DNA of 64,000 bases from Stenotrophomonas cyclobalanopsidis (GCF_008710035.1 NZ_VYKI01000005.1:51411-115410), one strand, 5' to 3'; shown: positions 53,776 through 61,167, counted from the first letter of the stretch. Notes: generated from the sequence alone by a model not told the origin. Numbers and translations: made by a program.

Positions 53776-54333
53776 ATGAAACATCGCCTAGCCCTTCTGC
53801 TGTCTTTGATCGTTCCCATGACCTGCTGGGCGGTCCCCTCGCAGACCGTGACCTCACCCGCGCCACTTCCGCCATCGGACGGCCGGGTGACCGTGTTCCT
53901 GGCCGGCAGCATCGAGATGGGCAAGGCCGGCGATTGGCAGGCGCAGGTGCAGCAGGCGCTGGCAGATGACGGCGTGCTGATGCTCAACCCACGTCGGGAG
54001 GACTGGAATCCTGCATGGAAGCCCAGCGCCGACGACGCGAACTTCCGCCAGCAGGTCCAGTGGGAGCTTGCCGCGCTGGAGAAGGCGGACATCGTGCTGA
54101 TGTACTTCGCCCCAGGCACACAGAGCCCCATCACGCTGCTGGAATTCGGGTTGTATGCGCGTTCCGGCAAGCTGCTGGTTGCCGCACCGGAAGGGTTCTG
54201 GCGCAAAGGCAATCTGGACATCACCGGCGACCGCTATGGCGTGCCGCGTTATGACAACCTGGCCGAGCTGATCGAAGCAGTCCGCGCCCGTATCCAGCAG
54301 CGCCGTCCCGTAGAGTCGAGCTTACTCGACTAA
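53776..54333 (+). CDS. nucleoside 2-deoxyribosyltransferase-like protein with signal peptide
   Basis: A 185-residue protein. A signal peptide (LALLLSLIVPMTCWA) is followed by VTVFLAGSIEMGKAGDWQ, NPRREDWNP, QWELAALEKADIVLMYFAPGTQSP and ITLLEFGLYARS, the nucleoside deoxyribosyltransferase-like pattern (Asp and Glu catalytic). The family is normally cytoplasmic, so export is odd. The last residues VESSLLD are encoded by a SMAG element, so the original C-terminus has been replaced or extended. Confidence 0.8.
   Translation: MKHRLALLLSLIVPMTCWAVPSQTVTSPAPLPPSDGRVTVFLAGSIEMGKAGDWQAQVQQALADDGVLMLNPRREDWNPAWKPSADDANFRQQVQWELAALEKADIVLMYFAPGTQSPITLLEFGLYARSGKLLVAAPEGFWRKGNLDITGDRYGVPRYDNLAELIEAVRARIQQRRPVESSLLD
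54310..54331. repeat. SMAG element inside a coding end
   Basis: GTAGAGTCGAGC/GCTCGACT-type palindrome (one change). Here it is read in frame by the deoxyribosyltransferase-like gene, whose TAA follows immediately. Confidence 0.85.
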
Positions 54334-54370
54334 GCCATCTGCCCCTACGGGCCTCAGCACCGAACAGCAC

Positions 54371-54404
54371 CCGAGCTTGCCGCTTCGCCGCCCAACGACT
54401 CTAC
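54371..54404 (-). repeat. degenerate SMAG-like hairpin supplying a stop codon
   Basis: On the minus strand it starts GTAGAGTCGTTGGGC and pairs imperfectly with GGCAAGCTCGG. Its GTAG (54404-54401) includes the TAG stop of the membrane protein gene. Confidence 0.55.
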
Positions 54405-54901
54405 GCGTCCGGCTTACTCGCAAGTGCCGGGTGGCTGTCCGATTGCTGGCCCGGAGGCCGCCGACGCGCCTCGGCCACAAGACGATGGAATGCATAGATG
54501 GCGATCGTGCCGCGAACACTTACGAACGTCATCACGGCGGACACGGCCAGCGCGGGCACCGATACATCGCCCATCGCCGCCCTCACAAACGCCCCCAGTA
54601 ATCCAATCACACTGATTATCAGCGTGCCCACGGCCACCAGCGGGATGCGTTTGTAGATGCCAATTGCCAAGGGAACATACATGCAGGTCGTCAGCCCCAG
54701 GCCCGCGGCCAGGAAGGTTCCATGGCGCTGGATGGCGAACAGCAGCACAAGGGCTGCAGCAAGCGAGATGGCGCTCAGCACCGCAAGCATCAGCCACATG
54801 TACTTGATGGGGCGAGTGATGGAGCCTGGAATCTCAATGACCCAGCTGTCTGCCGCTTGGCCTGGGAGGGGCGGGGTTGCTCGGTACGGGTCCTGATCCA
54901 T
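54401..54901 (-). CDS. hypothetical membrane protein
   Basis: A 166-residue protein with four hydrophobic helices (YMWLMLAVLSAISLAAALVLLFAI, TFLAAGLGLTTCMYVPLAIG, LVAVGTLIISVIGLLGAFV, ALAVSAVMTFVSVRGTIAIYAF), preceded by a Pro-rich cytosolic start. I do not recognise it. It ends in the stop codon given by a SMAG-like hairpin. Convergent with the deoxyribosyltransferase-like gene. Confidence 0.75.
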   Translation of the reverse strand: MDQDPYRATPPLPGQAADSWVIEIPGSITRPIKYMWLMLAVLSAISLAAALVLLFAIQRHGTFLAAGLGLTTCMYVPLAIGIYKRIPLVAVGTLIISVIGLLGAFVRAAMGDVSVPALAVSAVMTFVSVRGTIAIYAFHRLVAEARRRPPGQQSDSHPALASKPDA

Positions 54902-54990
54902 GGTGGGCAGCTCCGGGAGAAGGCCGTCGAAGTCTAGCGCCGTCGAGATGTACCGGAAATCGGACTTCTCCTACGCTGGGCTCTAGGCCA

Positions 54991-55012
54991 GTAGAGTCGA
55001 GCTTGCTCGACT
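54991..55012. repeat. SMAG element
   Basis: GTAGAGTCGAGCTTGCTCGACT in the gap between divergent membrane genes. Confidence 0.9.
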
Positions 55013-55065
55013 CCGCAGACTCCACACCGCTAACATTCCCCGAGCCGCAAGGAGCGCCATCCGCC

Positions 55066-55791
55066 ATGGGCAATGAAATGGACACGCACTATCAGGATGG
55101 CACCCCCGCCGTGGCCCACCCGGCGGACGAAGGGCTGACCTTTCACTGGCTGTACGCGCGTGTGCAGGGGCTGAAGGGCGCGACCATCTACCCCAAGGCC
55201 GGGCCAGTTGAAAAATGGGCCTACCGCGTTGCCGTCGTTGCCGCGCTCATCGGCCTGACGGCGGGTCTTGTGCTTGACCGCTGGGTCCCCATCGTCGCCC
55301 TGTTGCTGGCGCTTGTCTGCCTGGCGATCGAAGTTGGCGGCTTCCTGTTAGGCGGGCTACTGACGTTGCGGCGGGAGTACCGGCAGTACATGCAGCCCAG
55401 GCTCACCCACGCCATGGAAATGGACAACGATTTCCGACAATGGGAAATGGTCATTGCCGAACTTCGCCAGTATCCGCGGGACCGTCGAGAGCAGCGCCTC
55501 CGCTACGTGGCCGCACTTCGTACGCGAATGACCGAGCGCATGGGCCTCATGTACGGCGGGCTGCAGCGTCTTGGCCCGTTCCCGGTAGTGATCGCACTTT
55601 ACCTGCAGTTCCGTGGTTGGCATTGGGGAGATTGGACCGGCGTTTTCGACATCGGCTGGGCAGGGGCCATCCTGATCTTTGCCATGGTGCTGCTTTACCT
55701 GGTGGGCTGGCTGCTGATCGCCCAGAAGTCGCGCCTGGAAACCTATGCGTCCCTGCTTGAGGCGTCCCTGCAGGATGACCCGGCCACGTAG
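55066..55791 (+). CDS. hypothetical membrane protein
   Basis: A 241-residue protein with two hydrophobic helices close together (VAVVAALIGLTAGLVLD, VALLLALVCLAIEVGGFLLGGLL) and two more near the C-terminus, with a charged central region LTLRREYRQYMQPRLTHAMEMDNDF. No family recognised. ATG 55066 follows AAGGAGCG at a long spacing, so ATG 55078 may be used instead. The TAG stop is part of a SMAG element. Confidence 0.75.
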   Translation: MGNEMDTHYQDGTPAVAHPADEGLTFHWLYARVQGLKGATIYPKAGPVEKWAYRVAVVAALIGLTAGLVLDRWVPIVALLLALVCLAIEVGGFLLGGLLTLRREYRQYMQPRLTHAMEMDNDFRQWEMVIAELRQYPRDRREQRLRYVAALRTRMTERMGLMYGGLQRLGPFPVVIALYLQFRGWHWGDWTGVFDIGWAGAILIFAMVLLYLVGWLLIAQKSRLETYASLLEASLQDDPAT

Positions 55792-55811
55792 AGTCAAGCT
55801 CGCTCGACTAC
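55788..55811. repeat. SMAG element giving stop codons on both strands
   Basis: A 24-base palindrome that begins GTAG on both strands. It supplies the TAG of the plus-strand membrane gene (55789-55791) and the TAG of the minus-strand secreted gene (55810-55808). Confidence 0.9.
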
Positions 55812-56209
55812 TCCCCAGCCCGTAACCGCTCGCCATGCTCCAGCCAGATCCGGAACTCATTCCGCAGCCGCAGCAGATCCGGCGCAAGTAGATCCACACC
55901 CGCCGGTACGCTGACGACCAGCCCCGCAGGCGTATTCTCCACCGCCATCACTGGGCGCCCTTGGTAGCGGATCTGGAACCAGCTGCTTGGCGCCTTGCCC
56001 GCATCCAGCACAAAACCCGCTCGCTGTTTGGCGTCGACGAAGCCCTGTGCGTAGCTGCGGAGCATCTCGATCTGTTGCGGTTCCAACACGTTGTAGGTCT
56101 GAACCTGCGCGGGCGCAGGTCCAGCCCAAACCGACATCGAGGGCAGCAACAGCCCGATCCCAAGTAGAGTCGAGCTCGCTCGACTGCTCCAGATCTTAAG
56201 ATCAGCCAC
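55808..56209 (-). CDS. small secreted protein of unknown function
   Basis: A 133-residue protein from GTG 56209, two bases from the stop of the upstream gene. The hydrophobic signal region ends PSMSVWA. The first ~15 residues are encoded by a SMAG element (SSRASST), suggesting a recent insertion in or beside the signal peptide or a different real start. Mature part: QTYNVLEPQQIEMLRSYAQGFVDAK and WFQIRYQGRPVMAVENTPAGLVV. Function unknown. Confidence 0.65.
   Translation of the reverse strand: MADLKIWSSRASSTLLGIGLLLPSMSVWAGPAPAQVQTYNVLEPQQIEMLRSYAQGFVDAKQRAGFVLDAGKAPSSWFQIRYQGRPVMAVENTPAGLVVSVPAGVDLLAPDLLRLRNEFRIWLEHGERLRAGE
56164..56185. repeat. SMAG element in a signal-peptide region
   Basis: GTAGAGTCGAGC/GCTCGACT palindrome within the first codons of the secreted protein gene. 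Confidence 0.85.
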
Positions 56210-56210
56210 G

Positions 56211-56567
56211 TCAGGCCGCCGGTCGCACGCGTTCCTGGATGAAGATCGTCAAAGCAAGGCAGGCCATGGCCAGGCCCTCCATTACTCGATCACCTACGTA
56301 CTGGTCCGGGTCGCCATTCTGGCGCGCCCGCTCGGCCGCCAGCAGGATCTCCTGAATCACCCGTTGGCCCGCCAAGGCGCAGTCGGCATCGGCAAGGGCG
56401 ACCCTGCGCCACGGCAGCGGGTGACGCTCGGGCCACGGTTGGCCATCGGATGCCGCGCCGGCGCCGATGCTGTGGAGAATGGCAATCAGGCTGTTGGAGT
56501 CCTGCGCCGCTTCGGGAGCGGGGGCTTCTGGGGTGGACGTGGGGGCAGGGGAGTAGGGCTTGGACAT
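56211..56567 (-). CDS. small protein of unknown function behind a structured leader
   Basis: A 118-residue protein starting MSKPYSPAPTSTPEAPAPEA, an acidic Pro/Ala tail, then SNSLIAILHSIGAGAA-like helix, CALAGQRVIQEILLAAERARQ and a hydrophobic amphipathic C-terminus VMEGLAMACLALTIFIQERV. Unrecognised; its shape is like small multi-copy proteins of Pseudomonadota with structured leaders. The long ORF upstream to 56879 is antisense to and overlaps the RNA structure, so I take ATG 56567 as start. The 59 bases before it connect directly to hairpins. Confidence 0.65.
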   Translation of the reverse strand: MSKPYSPAPTSTPEAPAPEAAQDSNSLIAILHSIGAGAASDGQPWPERHPLPWRRVALADADCALAGQRVIQEILLAAERARQNGDPDQYVGDRVMEGLAMACLALTIFIQERVRPAA

Positions 56568-56595
56568 GATGTGGCTCCGTGCGTGCAGGCAGAAG

Positions 56596-56798
56596 CCGCC
56601 ACCGATAAAGGTGGCGGACGATGCGTGGTTCGAAACCCCGTGTGTGGATATACGGGCAGGCACAAGGCCTCCACGCACCGCCCGCCATAGCCGGCCGACG
56701 GATTGCCAGCCGACACCGCGCGAGGCGGTGCCGGCTGGCAAGCGTAAACAACATCCACACAACCGGGGTTTCGAAGCCCGACCACCCGTTTTCGGTGG
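56596..56798 (-). ncRNA. candidate structured RNA or cis-regulatory element
   Basis: On the minus strand three or four strong pairings occur: a long stem between 56627-56649 and 56753-56778 (GGTTCGAAACCCCG and its near-complement, with a small bulge), enclosing a perfect-looking hairpin 56705-56739 (GCCAGCCG...CGGCTGGC), plus a tight hairpin 56596-56617 (CCGCCACC/GGTGGCGG with GATAAA loop) and a short one at 56782-56798 (CCACC/GGTGG). It precedes the 118-residue protein gene. It could be an sRNA, a thermosensor-like leader or a repeat-derived RNA. The sequence 56799-57048 shows nothing else clear. Confidence 0.55.
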
Positions 56799-57048
56799 CG
56801 TGGCTAGGATTACGCCCGGTTGTGTACTGTGGCTAGGGGTTGGGGTCAAATCAGCCAATTGCCCTGACGCTTTTGGCATTGTCGCATAGGGGGGATGCTA
56901 GGCAAGGCGCTTGCCGTAGAAAGGAAACCGGCCGACCGTGCTGCAACGGCGTTGTGTTGCAATGAATGGCGTCGGGCCATTCCAAAACGGGTGTAATGCG
57001 ACACAATTGGGTCAACTGACGCCGAGAAGCGGACCAACGAGGCGATGC

Positions 57049-57759
57049 ATGCAACGCGCGGAGAAGGATTACACCTTTGGCACACTCGCGGGCTGGGGCT
57101 CCGCTCTTGCCACCTTCGGCCTTGTTCAAGGCTCACTCTATCTAAAGTCCTTCTGGGGACGTTTCGGTTTAGACCCGTTTCAGTTTGTTGCAGTAAGCGA
57201 GTTGGCGTTGGCGGGACTTGCAGCCATGGGTGTAGCCTTGTTTCTAATGGCCTTGGCGATATTGCTGGGCGGATGGCTGGAAGCGCAACTGTCAGAGGAA
57301 ATTCCCAAGGGGCCGCTTCGCGCGTGGCTGTCTCCAATTGCATTCTTTGGTGGTCTGGGCGCACTTATCTGGTGGGCCAATGCGTGGCCCATCCTGATTG
57401 GAATGACTTTGACCATCGCGTGCGCCGTGGTGGTGCAGCTCTCGCCGTTAGTTCCGCGCGGAGTGAAGGAGTCGCCGTGGCTAACTTACTTCCTGGTGAT
57501 GGCGGTCTATGTGTCGATCGCTTCCAGCTGGCTTGGTTACGAGCGCGCAGGAAGGATCGCCGCTGGTGGCGAGATGTACACGGCAACAGTCAGCACAGAA
57601 GCGGGTGTTCGAGGCGGGCTGAAATTGATCGGGCGACTTGGAGACACTTACGCACTCTGGGACCCTAGCCGCCAGGCGACAACCTTGGTTCCGGCCGGCG
57701 ACATTAAGACGATTGAGATCATGCGAAAAGCAAATAAAGACGCGAAAGTGGAGAAGTAG
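57049..57759 (+). CDS. hypothetical membrane protein
   Basis: A 236-residue protein starting MQRAEKDYTFGTLAGWG at ATG 57049. Four hydrophobic helices (ALATFGLVQGSLYLKSFW, ALAGLAAMGVALFLMALAI, PILIGMTLTIACAVVVQL, LTYFLVMAVYVSIASSW) and a C-terminal soluble beta-rich domain with YTATVSTEAGVRGGLK and LIGRLGDTYALWDPSRQ. Codon usage is a little less GC-rich than neighbours. It is located in the filamentous-phage-derived region; a cargo gene is possible. Function unknown. Confidence 0.7.
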   Translation: MQRAEKDYTFGTLAGWGSALATFGLVQGSLYLKSFWGRFGLDPFQFVAVSELALAGLAAMGVALFLMALAILLGGWLEAQLSEEIPKGPLRAWLSPIAFFGGLGALIWWANAWPILIGMTLTIACAVVVQLSPLVPRGVKESPWLTYFLVMAVYVSIASSWLGYERAGRIAAGGEMYTATVSTEAGVRGGLKLIGRLGDTYALWDPSRQATTLVPAGDIKTIEIMRKANKDAKVEK

Positions 57760-57772
57760 CTAGACGGGCTAG

Positions 57773-58204
57773 CTGGCCTGGAAGCAAAACGCTGCCGAGC
57801 AGGAAGAGCAGGGCACCGCCGCTGCACCCGGCGCGCCCGCGGCAAGCCGAAGCGGCGGCCGTGATCCTGCGCCGTCTTCAGGTATTGGCCGTATTGCAAT
57901 GCGGACAGGAACGGACTACATCGCCGCAATCACGCCTATGGTGCAGGAGGTGCCGTGGTCGGCTCCGGCGTACATGGAGCGACCGGTCGTATCGGACCCT
58001 CACCTCTACTGCGTGAGTACGGAGAACAGCTGCCGGTGCGTAACGGATCAGGGCACTAAGGCCATCGTGGCGGTGTTGCCAGTCAAGGGGCGACAATCAG
58101 CCTTGTTGAACGCGTCTCAGGAAACTTCCCAGAAGTTGCACCTTTCCCGAGCGCCAGTCGGATGCCGACGGCCACTCAACCCAACAAGATGTGATTTAAC
58201 GTGA
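57773..58204 (+). pseudogene. 3' remnant of a filamentous-phage Zot-like assembly gene
   Basis: The frame is open from 57773 and reads like the periplasmic tail of Zot/pI proteins of filamentous phages in Xanthomonadaceae: TDYIAAITPMVQEVPWSAPAY, then VVSDPHLYCVSTENSCRCVTDQGTKA. The conserved homology ends near 58068 and the rest is unrelated. The whole N-terminal ATPase domain with Walker motifs is missing; the preceding in-frame codons include two TAG stops at 57761 and 57770. Phage relic next to a dif-like site. Confidence 0.7.
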
Positions 58205-58208
58205 AGCA

Positions 58209-58664
58209 TCACGGCGCACACGGCTCCGCAGGACGATCACGCCAGCCGCCTTCGATTCGCTGAAACCGGCGGCCATTGATGCAGCGCTCATCGCTACCGA
58301 GCGAGCGCGGCGGAGGGGCTGCGCGCTCAACCACCCCCCATAGCTCCCGCTGGATTTGAGCCGATTCAGCTGCCGCTTGGGCCTGTAATTTTCGCTCCCA
58401 TTCCGCAGCCTGTCGGTCCAACTGGGCTTGTTCTTCGGACGTTGCAGGGCGCATTAGCTCTCGCGTCATTGCGGCCGCATGCCGTCGCGCGTTCCACTCG
58501 ATTAGCCCCATGGCGATCGCGACCAACAGTGCGGCGCTTACGCCAATATATAGCCAGGGCGATGTGGACTCGTGCTGCCGGGCGGGTCGGCTTCGATTTC
58601 CCCGGAACTGCACGTCATGCAGATCAGGGGCGCTAAAGGTTGGTTCGTGTCGTTCGCGGTCCAT
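58209..58664 (-). CDS. hypothetical membrane protein with coiled-coil segment
   Basis: A 151-residue protein starting at ATG 58664. One hydrophobic helix (WLYIGVSAALLVAIAMGLIEW) follows a cytoplasmic basic start; then a helical stretch TSEEQAQLDRQAAEWERKLQAQAAAESAQ predicted coiled coil, and a C-terminal CINGRRFQRIEGGWRD segment with two Cys (one at the very end). Unrecognised; resembles small phage- or secretion-associated proteins only in outline. Confidence 0.7.
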   Translation of the reverse strand: MDRERHEPTFSAPDLHDVQFRGNRSRPARQHESTSPWLYIGVSAALLVAIAMGLIEWNARRHAAAMTRELMRPATSEEQAQLDRQAAEWERKLQAQAAAESAQIQRELWGVVERAAPPPRSLGSDERCINGRRFQRIEGGWRDRPAEPCAP

Positions 58665-58770
58665 ACGTACCCCCAAGGCGTCCTTAGCGCATTCTAGTCG
58701 GGTCGAGCGAGCGAGGGGAGCGGACCGCCGTTTATCATGCGAACAACTTGAGCGGGCAAGGGAAGGACAG

Positions 58771-59376
58771 ATGTCGATTCTTGACTACAGCAAGGAAATC
58801 GCTTCGATACTGGTTGGCCTTTTCGGCTTGATTGGAAAGCTTGCGGCGAAGCCTGAGACTTCGATGGGGTGGGGGCCAAGGGCTTCTATTAGTCACATCC
58901 TGCCGCCCTTCATAGATGCAGAAGGAAATGTGACGGATCAAAGGCCGCATTTAACAGTTGGATCATTCTTCATCAGCAATACGGGCAAGGTGCCGCTGAG
59001 CGAAATCGAAATCGTTCTGAACTACTCTCCCCAATCACTTAATCTCTGGCCGCCGCGACCGTTCACCATCACTGAAATTGCACACGGCCGGATTGCGATA
59101 TCTCTCCCCACGCTATCCCCAAGGGATGAGCTATGGTTTGAGATGGTCGCCGTGAACAATACCCTGCCCAATGTCCTTTCCGTCAGGAGTAAGGAAACCG
59201 TTGCCCGTCCAATTACGGTCGACTTGTTGCCTGTTGCACCACGGTGGCAGATTCGCGCCATCCAAATCCTGTCACTCTTCGGCCTCGTAGCTGCTGTGTA
59301 CGTGACACTTTGGCTCTTGAGCGGCCTGCTAACAGACAATTGGTCATGGCTCAGCAGTGGCTGCAGAGGGGTTTAG
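58771..59376 (+). CDS. hypothetical protein with terminal membrane anchor
   Basis: A 201-residue protein. ATG 58771 has GGGAAGGACAG upstream. Near the N-terminus a helix (EIASILVGLFGLIGKLAA), then a beta-rich domain (LTVGSFFISNTGKVPLSEIEIVLNYSP, TITEIAHGRIAISLPTLSPRDELWFEMVAV), ending with a helix (IQILSLFGLVAAVYVTLWLLSG). Unknown function. It sits between the Zot remnant and dif, so likely mobile-element cargo. Confidence 0.65.
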   Translation: MSILDYSKEIASILVGLFGLIGKLAAKPETSMGWGPRASISHILPPFIDAEGNVTDQRPHLTVGSFFISNTGKVPLSEIEIVLNYSPQSLNLWPPRPFTITEIAHGRIAISLPTLSPRDELWFEMVAVNNTLPNVLSVRSKETVARPITVDLLPVAPRWQIRAIQILSLFGLVAAVYVTLWLLSGLLTDNWSWLSSGCRGV

Positions 59377-59892
59377 TGGCAGCCCCCCTTACGAAAGCGC
59401 CTTACACGCGCTGGGGAGGATGAGGCCACAGTTCATGAAGAGCTGCACGCGGTGGCTCGGCGTCAGGGCCAGCCATCGCCACCGCTGAACGCTCCTTTGC
59501 GTCTGCTCACTACATCCCGGAGATTGACGACATTGACAGGATGATGACGCATGCCGGCGTCGCAATTGCGCACATATCTGGAAATGTCAATTGACGGTGC
59601 CGAGCGTGCAGCTTCCGTCATCCGGCGACATTCCTGCGCTTCGCAAGGTGTGAGCGAAAGCCAGGCCAGATCCTCGGAAAGCAGTTCGCGGCCCTCGGCA
59701 GTGATCAAGCGATCTCATAGGAAAGAAAAGCCGGCCTGAGGGCCGGTCAAGTAGATACGGTGATGCGGGTCGAACTGGATCATGCCGCGATCTCATCCTT
59801 GGCCAGGGACTGAGGGCGCAGGCAATAGCCCAGCGAGAGGCCCAGCTACTGGCATGCGGAGCCAATAAAGGCCCAGACTCGGCGATTACGCC
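59377..59892. other. degraded phage-like intergenic region
   Basis: 516 bases without an intact gene. Reading the minus strand, an ORF starting MIQFDPHHRIYLTGPQAGFSFL ends in TGA and the same frame continues with LITAEGRELLSEDLAWLSL and on to 59463, which looks like one short gene split by a stop. On the plus strand a short ORF MRVELDHAAISSLARD is open near 59764. None can be assigned. Debris beside dif is the best description. Confidence 0.5.
59721..59746 (-). terminator. Rho-independent terminator-like hairpin
   Basis: Minus strand: CCGGCC-CTCA-GGCCGG followed by CTTTTCTTTC. It lies inside the broken small ORF of the phage-like debris, so it may be an old terminator or coding-derived palindrome. 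Confidence 0.55.
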
Positions 59893-59920
59893 ATTTCGCA
59901 TAATGTATATTATGTTCGTA
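59893..59920 (+). other. dif: XerCD dif-like recombination site
   Basis: ATTTCGCATAA (XerC arm) - TGTATA (central) - TTATGTTCGTA (XerD arm). Compared with the canonical E. coli dif, 20 bases in a row (CGCATAATGTATATTATGTT) are identical, including the whole centre; only the outermost four bases on each side differ. It may be the chromosome dif or an att site of a filamentous phage that uses XerCD. Confidence 0.9.
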
Positions 59921-59996
59921 CATGGATGGACGCCCCAGGATCCACAACCTCCTAACCCTCTCCACATAGATGATGCTCCCCGGGCACCCAAATCCC

Positions 59997-60287
59997 TCAA
60001 GCCTCCGGCCCTTGATGTCGATCGACATCAACGCGGCAACCAATCCCTGCGGCCAGGACATCTGCGGTCCGCCCACCACCACACGCTTGTTCTGCCAGCG
60101 CCACCGTTTCCAGCTGCGTCAGATCAAAGCACCGGCCATCATCCAGCATGATGGATCCCAAAGTCCGGCCGCCCGGAATGAATGCCACGCCGCCGCCAAC
60201 CTCGATGCGCTTTTCGACCTGAGCTTCCCGCGCCAATCCAGCACCACCACAAGCCAGCGCCATGCCCATGACCGCAACACGCCACAC
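59997..60287 (-). CDS. small secreted protein of unknown function
   Basis: A 96-residue ORF from GTG 60287 with a signal-like start (VAVMGMALACGGAGLA) and mature part with two Cys in DDGRCFDLTQLETVALAEQACGGG, which could form a disulfide. No family recognised. The start could be the ATG at codon 7. Confidence is limited because overlapping ORFs exist in the same region. Confidence 0.5.
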   Translation of the reverse strand: MWRVAVMGMALACGGAGLAREAQVEKRIEVGGGVAFIPGGRTLGSIMLDDGRCFDLTQLETVALAEQACGGGRTADVLAAGIGCRVDVDRHQGPEA

Positions 60288-60367
60288 GAGCGTGACCCAA
60301 AGGCTGCCTCCTCATGGGTCACCCAACCAAACGGCCGTGACGCGTCACGTTAATAGCCCAAAATTCC

Positions 60368-60412
60368 TTGAAATCTGAGCGCCCGACCAGGGCCCTGACC
60401 ACCAGATTTCAA
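60368..60412. repeat. nested perfect palindrome
   Basis: TTGAAATCTG (60368-60377) and CAGATTTCAA (60403-60412) are exact inverted arms around an inner near-palindrome GACCAGGGCCCTGACC (60385-60400). It lies 129 bases upstream of the response regulator. The rest of 60288-60540 shows no gene. Confidence 0.6.
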
Positions 60413-60540
60413 AGCCCGAATCCCATCAGCTGCGCCCCCGTTTAGGAATAGTCGCAAAAATCGTACGAATTCGATGACCACCAAGATGGCAGCGCCAGAA
60501 TAAGCGCCACGCCCCCTGGGCGACGATCACCTCCCTGAGC

Positions 60541-61167
60541 ATGAATGGAAATCCTGCACCGCGTCGCCTTCGGCTGGCACTGCTCGACGATCATGACGTC
60601 GTCCGACGCGGCGTCGGCATGCACCTCGGCACCGATACGCGCTTCAGGATCGTCGCCAGCCACGGCCACAGCGCGCCGCTGCTGAAGTACTTGATGAACC
60701 ACCCGGTCGATGTGGCGATCATCGATATCACTTTGGGCCCGGACGATCTTGCTGGCCCCGAGCTGGTGCTTAAACTGCGCGAATGTGCGCCGCGGGTCTC
60801 GCTGCTGGCGTTTGCCGGGCAGTCGTCGAACGCCGGCATCCATGTGCTGTTGGATGCCGGAATCAGCGGCTATGTCAGCAAATGCGAGCCACTGGCCGAG
60901 CTCTCCGATGCGGTGATCCGGGTGTCCCAGGGGCTGTTCCGGCTTCCGCCCGGGTGCAAGCTGCCGCCCACGCGCGAGCCGCTCAGCCGCAACGAACGCG
61001 AGGTGCTGCATCTGCTGCTGGACGGCATGACGGTGTCCGAAATCGCAGTGCAGCGCCACCGTAGCATCAAGACCATCAGCACCCAGAAGAACGCCGCGCT
61101 GCGCAAGCTGGGCTTGCGCAATGACGCCGAGATCTACGCGTTGCGCACCCAGTTGGAGGCGCTGTGA
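60541..61167 (+). CDS. LuxR/NarL-type response regulator (BvgA-like)
   Basis: A 208-residue regulator. N-terminal receiver: LALLDDHDVVRRGV, phospho-Asp in VAIIDITLGPDDLAG and Lys in GYVSKCEPL. C-terminal LuxR HTH: LSRNEREVLHLLLDGMTVSEIAVQ and HRSIKTISTQKNAALRKLG. Layout and length match BvgA/EvgA. The kinase gene follows with a GTGA overlap, so they form one operon. Confidence 0.92.
   Translation: MNGNPAPRRLRLALLDDHDVVRRGVGMHLGTDTRFRIVASHGHSAPLLKYLMNHPVDVAIIDITLGPDDLAGPELVLKLRECAPRVSLLAFAGQSSNAGIHVLLDAGISGYVSKCEPLAELSDAVIRVSQGLFRLPPGCKLPPTREPLSRNEREVLHLLLDGMTVSEIAVQRHRSIKTISTQKNAALRKLGLRNDAEIYALRTQLEAL

Noticed and set aside
59463-59600. possible transposase fragment on the plus strand (ATAERSFASAHY...)
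   Set aside because: Too short and no transposase motif such as DDE or HTH; other frames read equally well.
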